In this document: piece after piece, positions 6,841 through 12,490 of the stretch
How positions within the stretch are numbered: the first letter of the stretch is position 1
Layout of the letters: each line of letters opens with the position of its first letter
From: Planctomycetaceae bacterium
GTDB taxonomy: Bacteria; Planctomycetota; Planctomycetia; Pirellulales; Pirellulaceae
Length of the DNA stretch: 12,490 nucleotides
Direction: 5' to 3'
Assembly: GCA_007695205.1 (NCBI GenBank)
Contig: REEF01000243.1
Location: 1-12,490 of the forward strand
Made by a program: the position numbers and the translations under genes
The notes under the pieces: model-generated
Told to the model about the DNA's origin: nothing
Database searches by the model: none
The model's input: the letters and a program-made list of their open reading frames with translations, nothing else

Positions 6841-8241
6841 ATGATGAAAAGCAGGATATTCGCTACATTTCCAGTGGTGGTATTCTCCGTACTCGCCGTA
6901 ACCGTTCACGCTCAGCAGCGATACGAGTTGATCGTGGAGGGTACGGACATGGTCTCGCAGGCGGAGCGGACACCGCAACGGCTGGTGATCATCGACTCTC
7001 GCGGAAACGCCACCGAATACTCTCGGGATCGGCGTTTCGACCCCGAGGATCGTGGCTTCATTGCATATTTCAGTGCCGGCGCGCGGCAGATCCTCCGCTG
7101 GCCGGCGAGCGATCGTGGCAATATGCAGATCGCCGATTTTGTGGACGGTCGTCCAACCGCTTTCCGTCTGAGCCGGATGACGATTCGTTCGCTGGAGTCG
7201 GGTGGCGGGCGAGAAGGCACTGGCATACCGGGCGCTGCGAACGTCGAGTCTCGCGCCCCCTTTCGCCTGATCTCCGCCGCCCATGCCGATCATGCTTTGA
7301 GCGCCGCACCTGGCGGACGCTTGACCCTCGAGTTGGCGGCCGACGACGACGGGCAGGCCTGGCTCTTCGCGCCTTTGGACAACGGCTACTATCGTATCCA
7401 CAGCGGCCTGCACGGACGACGCTGGTCGTTATCCGGACGGCCGGACGGCCTACCGCGACTGGAGAGGACGGCCCGTGACGTGAGTCAGTTGTGGCAAATG
7501 ATACCGATCCACGACCGCCCCGGCTATCATGCCTTCGCATGCGTGGGCAGAGGACGGGCGGCTCACGTCCTGACAGCCGACGCGTCAGGAGTCCTTTCCT
7601 TGCAGCCGTTCGTCTATTCTTCCTTACAAATGTGGGCTCTGCGTCCATGGGGTGATGTGTTGCCGCCGGCGTTTTCTGACTACCGTTTTGCGAGCCGTGA
7701 GCTACGGCCCAATCCGCCGCTTGAGCCGGCGTTGGTCGAGTTCGTCAATTCCCATTCCAAAGAACTGTGGGTCCTGGTGGCCGACCGTCGCAATCCGGCC
7801 AAGTCGATGCGTTTGCGAATCCCCGCCGGTGCGAGCGAGACGATCTCATTGGCACGAGACGCCGGCGGCACTCTGGTAGAAATCTACGAATATGGCGTCC
7901 CGGGGCTGACGCAACGGGATGAATTCGCGACTCCGCTACCTCCTGCCGTGCGATACGACGTGAGCGTCTACGAACTGGCGGTGCAGTCGATTACCATTGA
8001 TCGCACCGTCCCGGGCGGAAAACTGGAGAACGTGAACTACTCGCCCAAGAGCGTCGGCTGGTTTGAATTGGCTCCAGGCCCCGAACTCGAAAGCGGTCCT
8101 CTTCATGTCTTCCAGACGGCCGTTCGGCAAAAGAACGCCGGTGCGGTGCGGCGCATCGACCCGTCCGAGTGGGAGCCACGCGCGAGGCCTACTGATCCTG
8201 TGGAGTCGCTGCTCGATGAATTCAGAAAACGGCAGGAGTGA
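6841..8241 (+). CDS. Secreted protein with ricin-type beta-trefoil domain; flanking regions unrecognised
   Basis: A 466-residue exported protein. Residues 1-25 are a signal peptide (MMKSRIF, hydrophobic core, cleavage at VHA-QQ). Residues 26-130 form an unrecognised beta-rich region. Residues about 138-272 look like one ricin B-lectin-type beta-trefoil: three Q-x-W motifs, GQAW (171-174), SQLW (215-218) and LQMW (262-265), are spaced 44 and 47 residues apart as expected for the three trefoil lobes. Residues 290-466 are another unrecognised region ending in a charged tail. A carbohydrate-binding role outside the cytoplasm is the natural inference, but no catalytic motif was recognised. The start is supported by AAGGAG just upstream of two consecutive ATGs (6841 and 6844); spacing fits 6844 slightly better. 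It is convergent with the small His-rich gene, 37 bases between stops. Confidence 0.85.
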   Translation: MMKSRIFATFPVVVFSVLAVTVHAQQRYELIVEGTDMVSQAERTPQRLVIIDSRGNATEYSRDRRFDPEDRGFIAYFSAGARQILRWPASDRGNMQIADFVDGRPTAFRLSRMTIRSLESGGGREGTGIPGAANVESRAPFRLISAAHADHALSAAPGGRLTLELAADDDGQAWLFAPLDNGYYRIHSGLHGRRWSLSGRPDGLPRLERTARDVSQLWQMIPIHDRPGYHAFACVGRGRAAHVLTADASGVLSLQPFVYSSLQMWALRPWGDVLPPAFSDYRFASRELRPNPPLEPALVEFVNSHSKELWVLVADRRNPAKSMRLRIPAGASETISLARDAGGTLVEIYEYGVPGLTQRDEFATPLPPAVRYDVSVYELAVQSITIDRTVPGGKLENVNYSPKSVGWFELAPGPELESGPLHVFQTAVRQKNAGAVRRIDPSEWEPRARPTDPVESLLDEFRKRQE

Positions 8242-8278
8242 TCTGAACGCCGAGATGCTCGAAGAATCCCGGTCCCCA

Positions 8279-8833
8279 TCAGCGAATGGAAAACCCGATC
8301 CACGGCAACTGCAGGCTGAACGAAGGTCCAGCGTGGGGGCGGCGGCCGGGTCGGGAGACATGCGGAGTTCCATGACGATGTCCGCCGTGGCCGTGCCAAT
8401 GCGTGTGCTGACGGTCACCGCTTTGACGTTCCAGTTGTCGGTAATAGTCACGGATTCTTTTGTCGGTTTCGACCTTCTGTTGGGTGAGTGCTCGTCGCTG
8501 CTGGGCATAGTAGCGAGCGAGGTCAGCCATCTCTTTGGAGTATCCTCGGACGTATTCGCTCCAGGCACGGCCGCGGAGATGCCTTCTTGCATGTTCGAAA
8601 TCCGCCCGGATTGCATTGCGTTGCGATTGGTACCAGTGCCGCAGCTCTTCTTGGGCGCGTCTGGTTGAATGCCTCACGGTTTCGAGTTCTCTCTCCCGTT
8701 GCTGTCGGAGGTTTTCGCTTTGGTGGCGTTTGTACTCGCGCCACCCGGGGTGGCTTGCCGAGGCGGGGGCAGCCCAGGCGAATATGCCGAGGAAAGCGAA
8801 CGATGTCAGTACGAGCGCGGGCAATCGCGTCAT
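8279..8833 (-). CDS. Small secreted, highly charged helical protein with His-rich segment, function unknown
   Basis: A 184-residue protein, family not recognised. Residues 1-28 are a clear signal peptide (ending PASAS). Residues 33-138 are rich in Arg, Glu, Gln and Tyr with heptad-like spacing, suggesting a long helix or coiled coil. Residues 143-158 contain seven histidines (HTHWHGHGGHRHG...H), a possible metal-binding patch. The tail 160-184 is Arg/Pro-rich and then hydrophobic. The ATG at 8833 is preferred over a TTG two codons upstream because GGGAG lies eight bases before it. It is convergent with the ricin-domain gene. A periplasmic structural or metal-buffering role is only a guess. 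Confidence 0.78.
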   Translation of the reverse strand: MTRLPALVLTSFAFLGIFAWAAPASASHPGWREYKRHQSENLRQQRERELETVRHSTRRAQEELRHWYQSQRNAIRADFEHARRHLRGRAWSEYVRGYSKEMADLARYYAQQRRALTQQKVETDKRIRDYYRQLERQSGDRQHTHWHGHGGHRHGTPHVSRPGRRPHAGPSFSLQLPWIGFSIR

Positions 8834-8936
8834 GGCCAAGTCTCCCTGCCTTAAAGCATCTGTTGGAATTCATCAACAATGCCTTGAGACGGGTGCAACG
8901 ACAGTGCCAAAACCGGAATGACGTTCTTCTCGCAAG

Positions 8937-8955
8937 GGCTTTTTCGACGAAAGCC
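8937..8955. other. Small hairpin in the 8834-9058 gap
   Basis: GGCTTT (8937-8942) pairs with AAAGCC (8950-8955) around seven bases. It lies in an otherwise featureless stretch upstream of the small His-rich gene. It has no T-run on either strand, so a factor-independent terminator is doubtful. No gene was recognised in 8834-9058. Confidence 0.35.
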
Positions 8956-9049
8956 TATGGTTTGCAGCGATTTATCTCTTCTTGGAGCTCGGCGTCCCCA
9001 ACCGCACGCCGGACGAACGTTATGGACTGACGTGTCGTCGAAGTGGCTA

Positions 9050-9076
9050 CAACTGTCGTCAGCGTGACGACAGTTG
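9050..9076. repeat. Perfect hairpin, 12-bp stem and 3-base loop
   Basis: CAACTGTCGTCA (9050-9061), GCG, TGACGACAGTTG (9065-9076). The stop codon of the truncated oxidoreductase (9059-9061) lies inside it. There is no T tract, so it is not a typical terminator; it may be a REP-like palindrome or an end of a small mobile element. Confidence 0.8.
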
Positions 9077-9241
9077 GACGACCCGTTCATGGAACGGGCA
9101 TTCGCGTCCGCCGATCGCGATCCCCCCGAGCCGGACACGGGCGTAGGCTCCCACCACTGAAGTGGTTTGCAAAGCGGTCATGCCCAGCGCAGCAGCCATG
9201 CTGGTCTTGGTGAACGTACGGCGGGTGATCACGGGATTCAT
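9059..9241 (-). pseudogene. Truncated N-terminus of a Tat-exported Gfo/Idh/MocA-type oxidoreductase
   Basis: A 60-codon frame begins MNPVITRRTFTKTSMAAALG, a twin-arginine signal (RRTFTK), and continues TSVVGAYARVRLGGIAIGGRE. This resembles the junction seen in exported NAD-dependent oxidoreductases of the Gfo/Idh/MocA family, where the Tat signal is followed by a GANDRVRLGxIGxGGRG-type Rossmann strand. It then drifts into unrelated sequence and stops in the hairpin at 9050-9076; intact family members have roughly 350-450 residues. No continuation was recognised between 8834 and 9058. GGAG lies about nine bases upstream of the ATG, and the frame starts 79 bases after the Tat-TIM-barrel gene, consistent with a former two-gene operon of isomerase and oxidoreductase. 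A genuine short exported peptide cannot be excluded. Confidence 0.6.
9082..9098. repeat. Perfect hairpin, 7-bp stem and 3-base loop
   Basis: CCCGTTC (9082-9088), ATG, GAACGGG (9092-9098), five bases from the preceding hairpin. With GAGCC/GGCTC (9128-9132 and 9146-9150) and ACCACT-GA-AGTGGT (9153-9166) it makes a cluster of inverted repeats within 120 bases. Confidence 0.75.
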
Positions 9242-9320
9242 CCGAGGTGCTCCAGCTTGATTTCTTCCCCAATATTTGGTTGGACTTCGGAACATTGATC
9301 CGTCGGCTAGTTGCATCGCA

Positions 9321-10262
9321 TCACCTGGCGGCGATGACGCTGCGCAGATGAGTCAGCGCCTGTTTGAAATTGTCGGGCCCCACGTACTCCAGGATCAGCG
9401 GTGCATGCGGGGTTCGCTCGGCGGCCAGTCGCACGAACTGGTGATAATCCAAGTCGCCTTGCCCCGCCGGCACCCCTCGATCCACGTGCAGCTTGCGGTC
9501 TTTGGCGTGCAGGCACTCGATCCACGGACCGAGTTGATCGAACATCTCGTTCAGGTCGTTCAACTCCAACAGATTGGCGGGGTCCAGCAGCGCACGCAAT
9601 CGCGGCGAATCTACCTCTTCCAAATAAACTCGCGTGCGTTTTGCGCTGGCGAAGAAATGCCGATAGTAAGGCTCGAACAACACGGTGGCATCATGCCGCT
9701 CGGCCCGCTTCGCCAACTCGCGCCCCGTGGCGACCATCTGTCGCCAGACTTCTTCCTGATAATGGTACTCGACCTGCGGTGCAGGTTCAGCCGGGTTGTA
9801 GTAATGCCCCGCTTCCGTCACGAACATGCGGACGCCCATGTGCGCGCCGACCTGCATCATCGCTTCGAAGTAGTCCAGGTTCGCTTGTCGTTCGGAAGGG
9901 TCCGGATGGATCAGGTTGGTATACACTCCCAGACTGTGGATCGTGATTCCCGCCGAACGATAAGTATCCGCGACTTGTCGACAGCGATCGGGCGTCAGAT
10001 CCGACAGGTCGCTACGCCCGTTGTATCGCCAGTAATTACTGTCTGTTTGACTCAGAAACAGTTGCACGGTTTGCACGCCTTCGGCCGCCAGTTCCTGAGC
10101 GAGTCGAGCGTTGGAGTACGCAGCGAACTGGAAGGTGGCGATGCCCACGATAGGCACCGATGGTGCGTCGCCAGCCGCTCGCGAGGTGGCCGCACTGCCG
10201 AAGGCTGCTGCGGTAATCGTGCTGCCCAGAAGTTCACGGCGTGACAGTTTGGATGGATTCAC
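9321..10262 (-). CDS. Tat-exported sugar phosphate isomerase/epimerase-like TIM barrel
   Basis: A 313-residue protein with a twin-arginine signal (SRRELLG at 7-13, hydrophobic stretch, cleavage near SRAAG at 27-31), so it should be exported folded. The mature part is a xylose-isomerase-like TIM barrel. Candidate metal ligands are Glu197 (LFEPYY), Asp227 (LLDPAN), His252 (CLHAKD) and Glu292 (LILEYV), spaced as in the family. The start is GTG at 10262 with AAAGGGA about six bases upstream; no nearby ATG fits. It is followed by the truncated oxidoreductase, its probable former operon partner. The pairing of such isomerases with Gfo/Idh/MocA enzymes in planctomycete sugar or polyol catabolism is general knowledge; the substrate is unknown. 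Confidence 0.88.
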   Translation of the reverse strand: MNPSKLSRRELLGSTITAAAFGSAATSRAAGDAPSVPIVGIATFQFAAYSNARLAQELAAEGVQTVQLFLSQTDSNYWRYNGRSDLSDLTPDRCRQVADTYRSAGITIHSLGVYTNLIHPDPSERQANLDYFEAMMQVGAHMGVRMFVTEAGHYYNPAEPAPQVEYHYQEEVWRQMVATGRELAKRAERHDATVLFEPYYRHFFASAKRTRVYLEEVDSPRLRALLDPANLLELNDLNEMFDQLGPWIECLHAKDRKLHVDRGVPAGQGDLDYHQFVRLAAERTPHAPLILEYVGPDNFKQALTHLRSVIAAR

Positions 10263-10423
10263 GATGGTCCCTTTCTGTAATCGGCGCCATGGTCATCGGA
10301 ACGCGGGTCTTCCGGTCCCGTTGGCATTCAATGTTGTCAGATCCAGTATCACGTAGGGGGGTGGATAAGCCTGCATCTCATGGCCGATCGCCCGCCCCAA
10401 CTGAAATCCCATCTCGTACGGTG

Positions 10424-10489
10424 CTTATCAGACGCACGCATTCTGCTGTGCCAAAGAAGGACATAAGTTATAAGTCAAGACCTGACCCC
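10424..10489. repeat. Partial copy of the dispersed inverted-repeat element (copy 4)
   Basis: From CTTATCAGACGC (10424) through TGCCAAAGAAG to the right end (10464-10489) this matches the core and right arm of copy 3; the left arm is lost except for its last bases CTTA. The right end is intact. It overlaps the 3' end of the HAD phosphatase gene: the TGA stop (10475-10477, tca) and the codons for the last residues GVRS come from the repeat. The rest of the gap, 10263-10423, shows no gene or clear promoter. Confidence 0.88.
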
Positions 10490-11311
10490 AATGATGCGGC
10501 CAAGGAACCAGTCGATGGCTTCGGCTACGCCGTTTTCGATGCTGGCGGGGATAAAGTGCGCGATACGTTTCAGGTCCTCGTCGGCATGCGGCATGGCGAC
10601 CGGCACGCCTGCGTGCTGCAGCAACGGCAGGTCGTTCATCGCGTCGCCGATCGCCAGGCTGCGCTCGCGAGGCAGATCGAAGAATTCGAGCAGCCAGTCC
10701 AGCGCGCGGCCTTTCGAGGCCTGGGGTGACAGGAATTCCAGGTACTCGGGCATCGAACGGGTCACGTAGATGCGATCATCCCAGCGTTGCCGCGCATCGT
10801 CCAGCAATGGGCCGATGCGCGTCGCGTGGTCGATCACCAGCAACTTCAAGGGTTGCTGGCCGGCGAACCGTCGCAGATCAGGTTCTTCGATAGACTGCAT
10901 ACCATTGCGTTGGCAATAGCGTCGCACCTGTTCGTTGTCTTGGCTGACATACATCTGGTCGTCCAGATAGTACTGCAGGTGCAGTCCCTGCCGCAGGCAC
11001 TGGTCCACGATCTCTTCCGCCACATCCGCGGCCAAGCAGGTATTTGTCAACTGCTTGCCACCGCGACTCCAACGGATCATGGCTCCGTTGAAGCTGACCA
11101 GCGGCACGGGCGGCAACCCGACTCGTGACGCAACCGCATCGGCCGACACATACGGGCGACCGGTCACAATGATCACGGCCGCCCCGTGACGGCCCGCGCG
11201 GTGAATCGCGGCGATATTATCATCCGAGATGACATCTTCGTCGGTGATCAGCGTGCCATCCAGATCGATGGCGATCAGTTTGTCGATGTCGGCAGCATCC
11301 GTCAGATTCAT
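10475..11311 (-). CDS. HAD superfamily phosphatase, Cof-type (subfamily IIB)
   Basis: A 278-residue cytoplasmic phosphatase, typical length for Cof-type HAD hydrolases that dephosphorylate sugar phosphates, nucleotides or cofactors. All four HAD motifs are present: I, IAIDLDGTL with Asp16 nucleophile and Asp18; II, VTGRP with Thr50; III, Lys200 in SKGRALDWL; IV, GDAMNDLPLL with Asp223 and Asp227. A C2-type cap lies between motifs II and III. The ATG at 11311 is preceded by AAGAG. The normal family end ENGVAEAIDWFL is followed by GRII and then GVRS, the last four residues and the stop being supplied by the repeat at 10424-10489. It lies 90 bases downstream of the CsrA-receiver gene on the same strand and may be cotranscribed with it; GGCAGGC/GCCTGCC (11337-11343 and 11371-11377) in the gap could form a long-loop hairpin. 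Confidence 0.93.
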   Translation of the reverse strand: MNLTDAADIDKLIAIDLDGTLITDEDVISDDNIAAIHRAGRHGAAVIIVTGRPYVSADAVASRVGLPPVPLVSFNGAMIRWSRGGKQLTNTCLAADVAEEIVDQCLRQGLHLQYYLDDQMYVSQDNEQVRRYCQRNGMQSIEEPDLRRFAGQQPLKLLVIDHATRIGPLLDDARQRWDDRIYVTRSMPEYLEFLSPQASKGRALDWLLEFFDLPRERSLAIGDAMNDLPLLQHAGVPVAMPHADEDLKRIAHFIPASIENGVAEAIDWFLGRIIGVRS

Positions 11312-11401
11312 CGTGGCTCTTGTAGCGTTCGAGTCAGGCAGGCGCGGACTCCATGAAATTCCCGGTCTCGGCCTGCCAACCTCCGCTCGGCGCGCGCCCG
11401 T

Positions 11402-12166
11402 CTAAACCGCCGTGGCTGTCAAACCGACTTGTTTTGCGATTTCGTCGACCAATCGTTCGGGGTTGATTGGTTTGGAAAACCATCGATCGATCCCGCCAGG
11501 TCCAACGTCGATCCCAAATTCGGCCGGATCGGTCCCGCTGACGGCAAAAACCTTCAGCTTGCGGAGATCCGATACGGTCCGAATCTTGCGGATGAAGCAT
11601 CGGCCGCTGCAGCGCGGCATCTGCATATCCAGCAGAACAACATCGGGCAGCGCATGCAAGGACAGGTAATCCAAAGCGTCCTGGCCATCGTTCGCCGTGG
11701 TCGTTTCGATCCCATGCGAACGCAGGTACCCGGCCAGCAATTCCCGTTCGTTGACATCGTCTTCGACCAACAACGCTCGCGGGGCCCGCGCTTCGTTTGG
11801 TGCGATTGCCGAGTTGGCCTCTTCTTCCAACATCCGCAATTCGCGAAAGATCTCCATCACCGTCTGCTGGGCCTTGCCGTTGCGATCGTATTCGCATTGC
11901 TCGTGCAGCCGATTCAACGCCTCGGCCGCCGCGTCCAGCCGATGGCGCACCGCATGGATCAGTTCACGAAGCGAGTCGGAGGAATTCTGGTCGGTAGAGA
12001 ATTCTAAATGCTTCCGATCGGTCAGCTCATGTCGGTAAACAGGCACATCCGACGGCGCATCGATCCCGATCCGGGCTACGTTGCCGCGCAACCGCAGTAC
12101 CTCAACAGTGATCCCCAGTGTGGGGAATACGATCTTGTCCGTTTCCTTCCTTGAAAGTACTAACAT
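11402..12166 (-). CDS. CsrA-like RNA-binding domain fused to a response-regulator receiver domain
   Basis: A 254-residue protein. Residues 1-50 are a CsrA/RsmA domain (MLVLSRKETDKI, later ARIGIDAPSDVPVYRHEL): Leu4, Arg6 and Arg45 match positions used for RNA binding in CsrA, which is normally a free protein of about 60 residues. Residues 62-125 are a predicted helical, charged linker, possibly a coiled coil. Residues 130-250 are a receiver domain with acidic Asp136-Asp137 (LLVEDD), phospho-acceptor Asp180 (VVLLDMQMP), Ser210 (AVSG) and Lys232 (SKP), so it looks phosphorylatable. There is no DNA-binding output domain; the CsrA domain is the likely output, allowing phosphorylation to set mRNA binding. 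The start at 12166 is fixed by the CsrA N-terminus and by AAAGGAGG six bases upstream. No histidine kinase lies in the window. Domain identities are secure; the regulatory logic is inference. Confidence 0.92.
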   Translation of the reverse strand: MLVLSRKETDKIVFPTLGITVEVLRLRGNVARIGIDAPSDVPVYRHELTDRKHLEFSTDQNSSDSLRELIHAVRHRLDAAAEALNRLHEQCEYDRNGKAQQTVMEIFRELRMLEEEANSAIAPNEARAPRALLVEDDVNERELLAGYLRSHGIETTTANDGQDALDYLSLHALPDVVLLDMQMPRCSGRCFIRKIRTVSDLRKLKVFAVSGTDPAEFGIDVGPGGIDRWFSKPINPERLVDEIAKQVGLTATAV

Positions 12167-12172
12167 CTTTCG

Positions 12173-12209
12173 CCTCCTTTGCTGCCCATCCGTCCAGCCG
12201 ACAATCCAA
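12173..12209 (-). promoter_or_regulatory. Leader of the CsrA-receiver gene: strong Shine-Dalgarno and clustered GGA motifs
   Basis: On the minus strand AAAGGAGG (12180-12173) is a near-ideal ribosome binding site six bases from the ATG. Just upstream lie GGACGGATGG, containing ACGGATG (12193-12187), and TTGGATTG (about 12209-12202). CsrA binds GGA cores, best as A-N-GGAUG, usually at two or more sites of which one overlaps the Shine-Dalgarno sequence. The arrangement fits autoregulation by the encoded CsrA domain, but it is not proof. Confidence 0.45.
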
Positions 12210-12490
12210 CGATGCGACTTGTGATAGGCTTTTTTTCGGTCTCCCTTGGCGCAACGACATGCAGTCGCCACACGGCGACGGAATTCGAGGCCCTGGTGAC
12301 AGACGCCCGGCATCTTGCTGGGGGAACCTGCGATCGGACGAGGCGGGAGTCCATTCCCTGATCATCTGTCAACCGCTATTGTGACACGCGGCATGAAAAC
12401 AGAGCAAGACCGATTTTGCCGATTTTTCACTGAATTGCGGCCCTTTGGTTGCTAGCAACGCTGATTATCGGCGAATTTTCACAGAAAAGT
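12181..12490. other. Non-coding region upstream of the CsrA-receiver gene
   Basis: No convincing gene was found in these roughly 310 bases; open frames here lack codon pattern or recognisable protein. It holds a small hairpin, GTCGCC-ACAC-GGCGAC (12264-12279), in the probable leader, a TTGACA on the minus strand (12372-12367) without a matching -10 box, and a 12-base palindrome GTTGCTAGCAAC (12448-12459). The promoter of the CsrA-receiver gene must lie here but cannot be placed. Confidence 0.5.

Noticed and set aside
9050..9098. Factor-independent terminators
   Set aside because: The hairpins are strong but neither strand has a T-run after them.
8851..9138. 95-codon minus-strand frame in the 8834-9058 gap
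   Set aside because: No domain, signal peptide or ribosome binding site; it overlaps the hairpin cluster and the oxidoreductase stub in another frame.
12167..12313. 49-residue N-terminal extension of the CsrA-receiver protein
   Set aside because: CsrA proteins begin at MLxLxR, and a near-ideal ribosome binding site lies directly before that ATG.

Overview
The window looks like a chromosomal segment of a planctomycete, probably a Pirellula/Rhodopirellula-type member of the Planctomycetota. This is inferred from gene content: a secreted formylglycine sulfatase beside a secreted ThuA-domain protein, a Tat-exported sugar-isomerase TIM barrel beside the stub of a Gfo/Idh/MocA-type oxidoreductase, and a CsrA domain fused to a response-regulator receiver. 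Base composition is moderately GC-rich and Shine-Dalgarno signals vary from strong to absent. No tRNA, rRNA, CRISPR array or transposase gene was found.

Layout, left to right. Positions 1-1973 (minus) hold a nearly complete glycogen branching enzyme, glgB, whose last codons lie beyond the left edge; a good sigma-70-like promoter at 2020-2048 drives it. Divergent from it is a cytoplasmic xylose-isomerase-like TIM barrel (2114-2941, plus). An inverted-repeat element (2951-3058) follows and ends one base before the start of a group I cysteine desulfurase (3060-4256, plus). Convergent to these are a ThuA-domain protein (5785-6618) and a sulfatase (4324-5742), a probable minus-strand two-gene unit for secreted carbohydrate catabolism. 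A second repeat element (6634-6722) separates it from a plus-strand secreted protein with a ricin-type beta-trefoil (6841-8241). Convergent to that is a small secreted, charged, His-rich protein (8279-8833, minus). A hairpin-rich stretch around 9050-9166 overlaps the truncated N-terminus of a Tat-exported oxidoreductase (9059-9241), preceded in transcription by a Tat-exported TIM barrel (9321-10262). The right end carries a Cof-type HAD phosphatase (10475-11311) and the CsrA-receiver fusion (11402-12166), both minus, then about 320 bp of non-coding DNA.

Two themes deserve attention. First, a dispersed repeat family with the terminal sequence GGGGTCAGGTCTTGACTTAT... has six ends in this window, all at gene boundaries: two paired elements, one solo end and one partial copy. 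It forms the stop codons of two genes and directly abuts the start codon of a third. Second, the CsrA-receiver fusion suggests an RNA-binding post-transcriptional regulator whose activity could be set by phosphorylation; its own leader carries several GGA motifs and a strong Shine-Dalgarno sequence, so autoregulation is plausible. glgB, a member of the glycogen pathway that CsrA controls in enterobacteria, lies about 10 kb away and has two GGATG motifs around its candidate start codons; a functional link is only a hypothesis.
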